Below, piece after piece: positions 42,188 through 48,783 of a DNA stretch of 55,853 nt. Origin of the DNA: a virus; IMG/VR virus record IMGVR_UViG_3300027969_000126, positions 1 to 55,853 of that record; one strand, written 5' to 3'. A program made the position numbers and the translations under genes. How positions within the stretch are numbered: the stretch's first letter is position 1; each line of letters begins with the position of its first letter. The notes under the pieces were generated by a model that was not told the DNA's origin, did not search any database, and was given only the letters and a program-made list of their open reading frames with translations.

Positions 42188-43099
42188 ATGTCATTACCCT
42201 CAAGAAAACCCGTCAATTATTTAAATAACAAAGATATCTTAAAAGAGATACATGAAAGTAAAACTGCATACTGTCATTTTGCTAAACCAGAATATCATAG
42301 ATATGATTTCATCGTAGATATGCCCCAATCTCCAATTGATGAAAGTTTAGAATACGCATTTAAACCCGAAACTATTCAACAAGCCAAAGAAACTAGAGCC
42401 ACTAGATTAAGTTTGGAAGCAGGGGCAAAAGACTCAATTAGCCCAGATTCTATAGAAATAACCGATCTAGTTTTCCGTGTAATGAATTGGGATCATGTTC
42501 CAGTAGCACCAAAAGTCCCCCGCAAAACAGTTAAAAAGAAAACAGCAAAAGATATCTTTGAATTTGAAGAAGTTGATCCAGATGAAATCTTTGCTGATTT
42601 AGAAGATGTAACCACTAAAGCTGAAGTAGATGACATGGTTCATGTCAAAGTAAACTTTCCCCCATTCCAACATTATAAAATTGACAAAAATAATACTTTT
42701 TATTGCGTAGGTAAAAGTCATTGGAGAGGTGATCTAGCAACCGGAGAATTCAGCAAGGATCATGGACAAGTAACAAACAAACTCGCCCGTATGTATATTA
42801 TGATGTGTGAAAAATATGCCATGAAATATAATTGGCGTGGATATACATACAATGATGAGATGCGTAACAGTGCCATTCTTCAACTTACCTATGTTGGACT
42901 ACGATTCAATGAAGCCAAAAGTGCTAATCCGTTCGCATACTATACCGCAGCAATTACAAATAGTTTCTGTCGTGTACTGAATACGGAAAAGCGTAATCAA
43001 AACATACGTGATGATATATTAGAGATTAATGGACTTAACCCAAGTTGGACTCGTCAGGGTCTGGGCGCTGGTATGAGTTCTGTGGTTTACGAAGAATAA
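42188..43099 (+). CDS. 55: Late transcription sigma factor gp55
   Basis: 303 residues. The N-terminus 'VNYLNNKDILKEIHESK' matches the start of T4 gp55 (a YNYVNNKELLQ-type motif). Residues about 205-275 hold the sigma-2-like core 'YNWRGYTYNDEMRNSAILQL' ... 'ANPFAYYTAAITNSFCRVLN' ... 'TEKRNQNIRDDILE'. Between them is about 130-140 residues of insertion absent from T4 gp55 (185 residues), with a basic run PRKTVKKKTAK followed by an acidic run. Role: binds host core RNA polymerase and directs it to late promoters, helped in T4 by gp33 and the sliding clamp. Strong AAGGAG ribosome site and a sigma70-like promoter lie upstream. The C-terminus (VVYEE) lacks an obvious copy of the T4 LDFLYE clamp-binding motif. 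Confidence 0.88.
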   Translation: MSLPSRKPVNYLNNKDILKEIHESKTAYCHFAKPEYHRYDFIVDMPQSPIDESLEYAFKPETIQQAKETRATRLSLEAGAKDSISPDSIEITDLVFRVMNWDHVPVAPKVPRKTVKKKTAKDIFEFEEVDPDEIFADLEDVTTKAEVDDMVHVKVNFPPFQHYKIDKNNTFYCVGKSHWRGDLATGEFSKDHGQVTNKLARMYIMMCEKYAMKYNWRGYTYNDEMRNSAILQLTYVGLRFNEAKSANPFAYYTAAITNSFCRVLNTEKRNQNIRDDILEINGLNPSWTRQGLGAGMSSVVYEE

Positions 43100-43106
43100 T
43101 TTGTCC

Positions 43107-43132
43107 AATGATGTTGCTACGGCAGCATCATT
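43107..43132 (+). other. Small imperfect hairpin between gp55 and gp47
   Basis: AATGA (43107-43111) pairs with TCATT (43128-43132) and TGCT (43115-43118) with AGCA (43124-43127), with a 3-base bulge. No T-run follows, so it is at best a pause or mRNA-end stabilising structure. Confidence 0.3.
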
Positions 43133-43149
43133 TATTATACAATATAAGA

Positions 43150-44163
43150 ATGACTAACCTTTTTAAAAAAGCTGCTTGCCTAACTGACATTCATTTTGGA
43201 TTGAAGTCAAATAGCTTGCAACATAATCAAGACTGTTCCAATTTCATTGATTGGTTCATTTCTAAAGCCAAAGAAGAAAATTGTGAAACTTGTTTCTTTT
43301 TAGGTGACTGGAATCATCACAGAGCAAGTATCAATATCCACACACTACAGTTTGGATTACAAGCATTGGAGAAACTAAATGACAATTTTGATAGGGTATA
43401 TTTTATACCGGGCAATCATGACCTTTATTATCGTGACCGCAGGGACATTCATAGTGTTGAGTGGGCTAAACATCTACCAAACGTACAAATCGTCAACGAC
43501 TTCTACTCCAAAGGAGATGTAGTCATTGCACCCTGGCTTGTACAGGATGACTACAAAAAGGTTCAGAAACTAAGTGGCAAATATATGTTTGGGCATTTTG
43601 AATTGCCACGATTCTATATGAATGCTATGGTTGAAATGCCTGATCATGGCGAAATTAATACCGATCATATGAAAAGTTTTGAGTACGTCTTTAGTGGGCA
43701 TTTTCATAAACGACAAAGCAAAGCAAACGTATGGTATATAGGTAATGCATTCCCCCATAATTACGCCGACGCACAAGATGATGCTCGTGGTATGATGGTA
43801 ATGGAATGGGGGCAAGACCCGATCTTTCATAGCTGGCCTAAACAACCATTGTATCGTGTTCATAAGTTAAGCGATATATTAGAAAATCCAAAGGGATTGC
43901 TATTGCCTGACAGTCATGTTAGAGTTCATCTTGACATTGATATTTCATATGAGGAAGCTAACTTCATACGTGAAACATTAATCCCAGAACATAAACTAAG
44001 AGAGATGGCATTGATACCAATGAAAGTAGACCAAGTTGATCAAGAGGGTAGGGGTGATTTGAAGTTTGAATCAGTAGACCAAATCATTATTGACCAAATC
44101 AATAGCATTGAAAGCAATAGCTTTGACAAACGAATTCTCTTGGAAATTTATAACAATCTATGA
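43150..44163 (+). CDS. 47: Recombination endonuclease subunit gp47 (Mre11/SbcD family)
   Basis: 337 residues (T4 gp47 339). I chose ATG at 43150 because the longer frame from 43045 would run inside gp55 and begins with a segment unlike the family. Seen phosphoesterase motifs: DIHFG (Asp13, His15), GDWNHHR (Asp53, His57), GNHD (88-91), GHFE (148-151) and GHFH (183-186), the complete metal-binding set of Mre11-type nucleases. With gp46 it processes DNA ends for recombination-dependent replication and host DNA breakdown. The stop overlaps the gp46 start by 4 bases (ATGA), so the two subunits are translationally coupled. Confidence 0.95.
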   Translation: MTNLFKKAACLTDIHFGLKSNSLQHNQDCSNFIDWFISKAKEENCETCFFLGDWNHHRASINIHTLQFGLQALEKLNDNFDRVYFIPGNHDLYYRDRRDIHSVEWAKHLPNVQIVNDFYSKGDVVIAPWLVQDDYKKVQKLSGKYMFGHFELPRFYMNAMVEMPDHGEINTDHMKSFEYVFSGHFHKRQSKANVWYIGNAFPHNYADAQDDARGMMVMEWGQDPIFHSWPKQPLYRVHKLSDILENPKGLLLPDSHVRVHLDIDISYEEANFIRETLIPEHKLREMALIPMKVDQVDQEGRGDLKFESVDQIIIDQINSIESNSFDKRILLEIYNNL

Positions 44164-45923
44164 TAACACTTAAGAATATTACATTACGAAATTTTTTATC
44201 AATCGGACAAGTAACACAAGCAGTAAACTTTGACAGACAAGAACTAACACTTATTCTAGGTGAAAATCTAGACTTAGGTGGTGATGGTGCTCGTAATGGC
44301 ACGGGCAAAACGTCACTCATTCAAGCATTGAGTTATGCATTGTTTGGTGTCCCCATTAACAGTATCCGCAAAGATAATCTAGTCAATCGTACCAATGCTA
44401 AAAACATGATGGTAACACTAGAGTTTAGTGTTAATGGAATCGATTACAAAATTGAACGTGGGCGTAAACCAAACATTCTACGCTTCTATGTAAATAGTGA
44501 TTTGCAAAAGGGTTTGGATGACGCACAGGGTGAGAACAAAGAAACACAGGTTGCCATTGAAAAGGTGATACACATGAGTTCAGATATGTTTAAGCATATT
44601 GTAGCACTCAACACTTACTCCGAACCATTTCTAGCATTAAAAAACAATGAACAACGTGATATCATTGAACAACTATTGGGTATCACATTGCTTTCAGAAA
44701 AAGCAGAAGTGATTAAAGGATTGGTTAAAGATAGCAAAGATGATATTCAGCAAGAAGAATTCAAAGTCAAAGCAATTGAAGAAGCCAACAAACGTGTGAA
44801 AGAACAAATTGATTCTACTAAACGTAGACAGAAATTGTGGAAGATGAAGCACGATGAGGACTTAGAGAAACTTGCTATTGATTATCAAAGATTAATTACT
44901 ATTGACATAGCAGCGGAATTGCAGGCTCATCAAGATTTAACAGCATATAATGAAAAGCGTAAGTCTATTGATGACCTCAACAAACTAGTTGCTCGGTGTG
45001 TAGCTGATGAAGCCAAAGAAGAAAAATTAGTTACAAAACTTACAAAAGAAATTACCGATTTGCGTGACCACAAATGCTATGCCTGTGGACAAGAATTCCA
45101 TGATCAAAAACACGAAAGTGTATTGGATGAAAAAATAAAAGCATTACATGAAGCAGCATTTCAAGCATTAGTTACTAATAAACAATTCTTAGAACACACC
45201 CAAGCATTAAAAGACTTGGGTATGTTAGGCACAATGCCAGTAACGCATTATGATACTGAAGCACAAGCAATCAAACATAGTAGCCAACTTGATAATCTTA
45301 TTAAAGATATTGAAAGAAAAGGTAATGAGGTTGATCCTTATGGTGAGCAAATTACTGAGATGGAGAACCAAGCACTACAAGAGATTAACTTTGATAAAAT
45401 TAATCAATTGACACGTACAATGGAACATCAGAAGTTCTTGCTTGATATACTAACCAGTAAGGATAGTTTTGTTCGTAAAAAGATTATTGACCAAAATTTA
45501 TCATATTTGAATGGTAGATTGACACATTACTTAGATAAGATTGGATTGCCGCATCAAGTAATATTTAAAAATGATTTACAAGTTGAGATTACAGAATTGG
45601 GTAGAGAACTTGATTTTGACAATTTAAGTCGCGGAGAACGTAATCGATTGATTCTAGGATTGAGTTTTGCGTTCCGTGATGTATGGGAGAACCTATATAG
45701 CCCAATCAATACATTGTTTATTGATGAATTGATTGATAGCGGGTTAGACACTATGGGTGTTGAAAACGCTATTGCTATTCTCAAAGACATGAGCCGTCGT
45801 AGACAAAAATCTATTTGGCTTGTCAGTCATAGAGAAGAATTAGCTGGACGAGTACCAAATGTATTGAAAGTTATCAAAGAAAATGGATTTACACAATACA
45901 GTACTTCCACAGAGACATCATAA
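44160..45923 (+). CDS. 46: Recombination endonuclease subunit gp46 (Rad50/SbcC ATPase)
   Basis: 587 residues (T4 gp46 560). Seen: Walker A GARNGTGKTS at residues 43-52, coiled-coil arms on both sides of a zinc hook CYAC (Cys306, Cys309), ABC signature LSRGER at 489-494, Walker B TLFIDE with Asp522-Glu523, and the His-switch segment LVSHREEL. This is a complete SMC-like ATPase. It partners the gp47 nuclease encoded immediately before it. Nothing is missing. Its stop is followed by a hairpin with a late-promoter octamer that belongs to the next gene. Confidence 0.95.
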   Translation: MITLKNITLRNFLSIGQVTQAVNFDRQELTLILGENLDLGGDGARNGTGKTSLIQALSYALFGVPINSIRKDNLVNRTNAKNMMVTLEFSVNGIDYKIERGRKPNILRFYVNSDLQKGLDDAQGENKETQVAIEKVIHMSSDMFKHIVALNTYSEPFLALKNNEQRDIIEQLLGITLLSEKAEVIKGLVKDSKDDIQQEEFKVKAIEEANKRVKEQIDSTKRRQKLWKMKHDEDLEKLAIDYQRLITIDIAAELQAHQDLTAYNEKRKSIDDLNKLVARCVADEAKEEKLVTKLTKEITDLRDHKCYACGQEFHDQKHESVLDEKIKALHEAAFQALVTNKQFLEHTQALKDLGMLGTMPVTHYDTEAQAIKHSSQLDNLIKDIERKGNEVDPYGEQITEMENQALQEINFDKINQLTRTMEHQKFLLDILTSKDSFVRKKIIDQNLSYLNGRLTHYLDKIGLPHQVIFKNDLQVEITELGRELDFDNLSRGERNRLILGLSFAFRDVWENLYSPINTLFIDELIDSGLDTMGVENAIAILKDMSRRRQKSIWLVSHREELAGRVPNVLKVIKENGFTQYSTSTETS

Positions 45924-45929
45924 TTCTGT

Positions 45930-45970
45930 ATAAAACTTACACAAATGATAAATAAATGTATAAGTTTTAT
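45930..45970 (+). promoter_or_regulatory. Hairpin enclosing a late-promoter octamer, next to the ribosome site of the GIY-YIG gene
   Basis: ATAAAACTTACACA (45930-45943) pairs with TGTATAAGTTTTAT (45957-45970) in 13 of 14 positions. The 13-base loop contains GATAAATA (45947-45954). The AAGGTG ribosome site (45971-45976) begins at the foot of the stem. Long transcripts from upstream would carry the hairpin. A late transcript starting near 45960 would lack the 5' arm. Confidence 0.65.
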
Positions 45971-45980
45971 AAGGTGAATT

Positions 45981-46616
45981 ATGTGGTTTGTTTATATTTT
46001 GTATGATACTAGAAACGGTAACCCATTTTATGTGGGCAAGGGCAATAAAAGACGATTGAAAGCGACATTGAATGTAAATGCCGGGGCTAATGCCTTGAAA
46101 AAGAAATTTTTGAAAGAAATAAGAGCAGTTGGACTTGAACCTGAATTAAAAATAGTAGGAGAGCATCCTACTGAAACTGATGCGTTGAATCAAGAAAAAC
46201 AATTAATTGAACAATATGGAAGAATTATAAAAGGCAATGGATTATTAACAAACTACGCTGACGGGGGAGAAAATGGTAGCACGGGACATATATTTTCTGA
46301 AGATACAAAAAAACTTTGGTCTTCTCAAAGAATCGGAGTTAAACAAACTAAAGAACATATTGAGAGTAGAGTAGATCAACTTAGAGGAAAAATTAGGTCA
46401 ACCGAATCCAAAAGAAAATATGTTTTGGCTAGTATTCGTAGAACTAATCCGGAACTAAAAGTTGAGATTATAAGAGAACTAGAACAAAAAGAATATACCC
46501 GAGGAATGTATACAGAATTATCTAAAAAATTGAATTGCCATCATGAACTGATAAGTAGAATACACAATGAAATTGAACTATACAAGGAAGCATTAAATGA
46601 GTGGATCAAAAAGTAA
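45981..46616 (+). CDS. GIY-YIG family (Seg-like) homing endonuclease
   Basis: 211 residues. The N-terminus 'WFVYILYDTRNGNPFYVGKG' is the GIY-YIG motif in its VYIL...YVG form. Tyr5, Tyr18, the basic pair Arg25-Arg26 and the Glu in 'EKQLIEQYG' fit the catalytic set. Residues about 98-125 ('GHIFSEDTKKLWSSQRIGVK') look like a NUMOD3 DNA-binding unit, and the C-terminal 60 residues are charged helices that may form another DNA-contact domain. Such free-standing endonucleases are mobile genes in T4-like phages. It is inserted between gp46 and a PD-(D/E)XK nuclease gene, whose first 20 bases it overlaps. Expression appears controlled by the upstream hairpin. No intron is evident around it. Confidence 0.82.
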   Translation: MWFVYILYDTRNGNPFYVGKGNKRRLKATLNVNAGANALKKKFLKEIRAVGLEPELKIVGEHPTETDALNQEKQLIEQYGRIIKGNGLLTNYADGGENGSTGHIFSEDTKKLWSSQRIGVKQTKEHIESRVDQLRGKIRSTESKRKYVLASIRRTNPELKVEIIRELEQKEYTRGMYTELSKKLNCHHELISRIHNEIELYKEALNEWIKK

Positions 46617-47151
46617 AAATAAAGGTAACTCCTTTGAGCGTGAACTCGCAACTTTTTTGTCAACTACGTATGGTGATTCATTTGTGAGGGCAGCGCATAG
46701 TGGTGCATATATAGGCGGTACTAATACGCACCGAAAAGAGCATCTTACTGAAAATCAAATCAAGTCCTTTAAGGGTGATATAATCCCCCCTGATACTTGG
46801 AATAAATTTAACGCCGAAGCAAAAAGCTATGCAGATTTTCCCTTTCATTTGATACTTACTGGAGAGTGTAAAGTATTAGATGGTTGGCTAGCGCAACTAA
46901 TGGATGTTGCTGATCCAGACGATGTAAACATTCTTTTTCTGAAGTTTAATCGTAAAGGTAGATATGTTTGTGTACAAAGCAAACTAACATGGGTTGCGGA
47001 TAATTTCACTTATTACACCTCTCAAAAACACGGAGACTGGATGATTTTCGAATTTGATAGTTTCTTCTTACATAATATACCAATATTAAAATCATATTGT
47101 TCAACAGACACCAAGTCAAAACAAAATACAATCTTAACTATTGACGTTTAA
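46597..47151 (+). CDS. PD-(D/E)XK nuclease, Holliday-junction-resolvase-like
   Basis: 184 residues, ATG 46597 with AAGGA upstream, overlapping the GIY-YIG gene by 20 bases. Seen: 'KGNSFERELATFLSTTYGDS' (Glu14 in the first helix), 'VRAAHSGAYIGG', then Asp61 in KGDIIP and Glu74-x-Lys76 in NAEAKSYADFPFH. This spacing (E ... D ... ExK) is that of archaeal Hjc-like and phage PD-(D/E)XK resolvases. T4 uses the unrelated endonuclease VII (gp49) for junction cleavage, so this may be the replacement packaging/recombination resolvase. An alternative is a restriction-like or repair nuclease. It ends the plus-strand recombination operon; the structured non-coding region follows at once. Confidence 0.7.
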   Translation: MSGSKSKNKGNSFERELATFLSTTYGDSFVRAAHSGAYIGGTNTHRKEHLTENQIKSFKGDIIPPDTWNKFNAEAKSYADFPFHLILTGECKVLDGWLAQLMDVADPDDVNILFLKFNRKGRYVCVQSKLTWVADNFTYYTSQKHGDWMIFEFDSFFLHNIPILKSYCSTDTKSKQNTILTIDV

Positions 47152-47650
47152 AACGTTTAAAAATTAGTTGGCTCAGTTGTGAGTCCTCCTTGAGTTTGTA
47201 CAGATAGTGCTGTGCTGACGGATCTGGAGTATGCTTATCAGTAATGATAAGGAAAACCGAGAAGGCAATCGTCAAAGCGAACCTTCAATGAGTCTATATC
47301 TAACTCTATCTTGCAGATATAGAACATGCGTTGTCGAAGAATCAATTGAAAGACATTGGTAGCTTCACTACAGTCCCAAAAACACTACAGGACAACCGGT
47401 TGCGTATAATATCAGAAATAGGTAATTATACGGGGAATAGATGGCAAAGGATGACGGGCATGGCAAGTTTCCATTGGTAGTGCAAATTTGCACTACCATG
47501 GCTTCAAAGCGGCAATATATCCCTAATCAAATAAAAGTTTTTAAGACTACAGAATTGTAGAAAAATAAGACCGAACGAAGTGAGGGCTTAGATGAACGAA
47601 GTTCATCTCTTAATGAACAATCCAATATTAGATAAATGAATAATTACGGA
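47152..47650 (+). ncRNA. Candidate structured non-coding RNA region, unassigned
   Basis: The only gene-free stretch above 300 bases, between two convergent genes. Helices seen: CTTATCA/TGATAAG (47234-47251) closed by a GTAA tetraloop; GAAGG/CCTTC (47261-47286); CTATATCT/AGATATAG (47294-47322); GTTGTC/GACAAC (47330-47396) enclosing GTAG/CTAC (47359-47371); CGTATAAT/ATTATACG (47403-47432); a 22-base perfect palindrome (47476-47497) extended by CCAT/ATGG; CTACA/TGTAG (47547-47560); AGATGAAC/GTTCATCT with GAA loop (47590-47608). The GNRA-type loop argues for the plus strand. I tried tRNA, tmRNA, RNase P and group I/II core motifs without a match. It might belong to the large ornate phage RNAs (GOLLD/ROOL type) or be new. 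Confidence 0.45.
47476..47497. repeat. Perfect 22-bp palindrome
   Basis: GGTAGTGCAAA is followed at once by its exact reverse complement. With CCAT (47471-47474) and ATGG (47498-47501) the inverted repeat reaches 15 pairs with one bulged T. No T-run follows, so it is not a standard intrinsic terminator. It could be a helix of the RNA candidate or a dimeric protein site. Confidence 0.8.
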
Positions 47651-47827
47651 TTAGAAGAATGGCAGTTGTGATTTCTTAGTTGTTTCTAAGTTATCTTCTA
47701 TTATCTTACTAATCATAATTCTTTCATCATCGGACATGTTAAGAACATCCTCATAGGATACCCCTCCCCTCATATACCAAGAAAACTTCAAAGCAGTATT
47801 CTTAATTTCTTTTATATCTTTTTCCAT
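47651..47827 (-). CDS. Small tail-assembly ORF, probably expressed as -1 frameshift extension of the gp26-type protein
   Basis: Alone it is 58 residues from ATG at 47827: a helix 'MEKDIKEIKNTALKFSWYMR', then 'GGVSYEDVLNMSDDERIMI' and a helix ending 'TTKKSQLPFF'. I recall such 'SWYMRGG' proteins after gp26-type genes in T4-like cyanophages. The frame is open upstream without a stop through the end of the gp26-type gene, reaching the slippery site T TTT TTC. A -1 shift would add 18 residues (RIRLLSLPPEGVQKLLDQ) plus these 58 to the upstream protein. The ATG has no good ribosome site. Known parallel: the second tail assembly chaperone in lambda (gpGT) and P2 is made by frameshift. gp51 is the T4 counterpart by position. 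Confidence 0.7.
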   Translation of the reverse strand: MEKDIKEIKNTALKFSWYMRGGVSYEDVLNMSDDERIMISKIIEDNLETTKKSQLPFF

Positions 47828-47838
47828 TTGGTCTAATA

Positions 47839-47887
47839 GCTTCTGAACCCCTTCAGGGGGTAGGGATAGAAGCCTTATCCGAAAAAA
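47839..47887 (-). promoter_or_regulatory. Programmed -1 ribosomal frameshift signal
   Basis: On the minus strand: heptamer T TTT TTC at 47887-47881 in the correct zero frame (GAT TTT TTC GGA TAA), 6-base spacer GGATAA, then a stem GCTTCT (47873-47868) with AGAAGC (47844-47839), and an inner stem CCCC/GGGG (47856-47860 with 47848-47851). The zero frame stops inside the spacer. The -1 frame stays open for 76 codons. Confidence 0.8.
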
Positions 47888-48702
47888 TCTGATATATTAA
47901 GTGCTAATTCTTGATTGTATTCATGTGAACAATTAACACATTTAATTTGTTGTGGCTTTATTGTTGAATTTGTTCTAATTGTAGATACATGTGTCCTGAT
48001 AGCTTCATATGTATTTCTATCACATTTTTCTATAAATTCTGTTATATGCTCTCTATTTGTTACTACAGTTGACTCTACACTAATTGATTCAACCGTATTG
48101 CAAATTAACTCAGAATTTATTTTTTGTATAGCTTTCATAAGTTCGCTGGATCTTTTATTTCTAGATTCTTCATCTGCATCATCCATAGCTTGCATTTCTC
48201 TAATCTGACGTTGCATTAACAATTGGCCCATGTTGCCGTTATTTACTTCTTTATATGAAAGAGGTTTAAATTTTACTTGTAATTCACCAACATGTAATAT
48301 ATTATTATAATCGTCAGATTTTATCGTAGTTAGTAAATACGATAAATTTACTTTATACTCACCTTCGTTTTCGCATGAAGGGCAAGTTGAAAAAATACCC
48401 AAATCATTGCCATTGGTTGCTGAACGTATGGCAATTAATATAGCATCTAAATCCATGCTAGGAATTGCCCAAGGGTCTTTTATGGCCGGAACACAACTTT
48501 TAATAATATCAACAACTGCACTTCCGTTAAATAATGCATCTGGCGTTTTACCAGTAATTTCATCTATAGCCGTCATCGGGTAAACGGGAAGTTCTCCAGT
48601 TTCGGGCATATCTATTGCTCCTTCAGGATAAAATTGACCTCTGCTAGGTAAGGTTAAATGCAATGCTGCTCTGCGAAAATACTGTCTTAGGGGGTTGTTC
48701 AT
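47875..48702 (-). CDS. 26: gp26-type baseplate hub / tail assembly chaperone protein
   Basis: 275 residues, GGAG ribosome site, perfect TATAAATA late promoter upstream. The 'LTLPSRGQFYPEGAIDMPET' start, the 'LPVYPMTAIDEITGKTPDAL' block and 'AIPSMDLDAILIAIRSATNG' are typical of the T4 gp26 (T4_baseplate) family; T4 gp26 has 208 residues. Two zinc-type pairs are visible, CPSC (after 'LGIFST') and CVNC near the C-terminus, probably binding one metal. It ends ...NISDFFG with a slippery heptamer over the FF codons, so a 350-residue frameshift product is predicted. Transcribed divergently from the tape measure, it probably chaperones tape measure and tail assembly rather than, or besides, acting in the hub. 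Confidence 0.82.
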   Translation of the reverse strand: MNNPLRQYFRRAALHLTLPSRGQFYPEGAIDMPETGELPVYPMTAIDEITGKTPDALFNGSAVVDIIKSCVPAIKDPWAIPSMDLDAILIAIRSATNGNDLGIFSTCPSCENEGEYKVNLSYLLTTIKSDDYNNILHVGELQVKFKPLSYKEVNNGNMGQLLMQRQIREMQAMDDADEESRNKRSSELMKAIQKINSELICNTVESISVESTVVTNREHITEFIEKCDRNTYEAIRTHVSTIRTNSTIKPQQIKCVNCSHEYNQELALNISDFFG

Positions 48703-48734
48703 TAATAATTCTCCAAAATGTGTATTTTGTAAAC

Positions 48735-48742
48735 ACTAAATA
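48735..48742 (+). promoter_or_regulatory. Late-promoter-like octamer ACTAAATA for the tape measure gene
   Basis: Plus-strand ACTAAATA 41 bases before the tape measure ATG at 48784, in the divergent intergenic region shared with the gp26-type gene. Two mismatches to TATAAATA, so weaker than the opposite-strand site. Confidence 0.35.
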
Positions 48743-48751
48743 CATGTGAAC

Positions 48752-48759
48752 TATTTATA
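48752..48759 (-). promoter_or_regulatory. Perfect T4-type late promoter TATAAATA
   Basis: Exact TATAAATA on the minus strand, 49 bases before the gp26-type ATG at 48702. It is the best late promoter match of those I located before genes in the window and supports use of gp55-dependent late transcription. Confidence 0.7.
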
Positions 48760-48783
48760 GTTAAAAATATGGATAAAAATTAA

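Noticed and set aside
43045-43149. Upstream extension of gp47
   Set aside because: These 35 codons run through the gp55 C-terminus and the hairpin; the family begins with a short strand before DIHFG, matching the ATG at 43150.
47141-47146. TTGACG as -35 of a promoter for the RNA candidate
   Set aside because: It is the last codons of the upstream nuclease gene and no -10 stands at proper distance.
47476-47497. Insertion-sequence end or terminator
   Set aside because: No transposase, second inverted copy or target duplication nearby, and no T-run after the stem.
47152-47650. Group I or group II intron
   Set aside because: No P7/P3 core words or domain V pattern were found, and neither flanking gene is interrupted.
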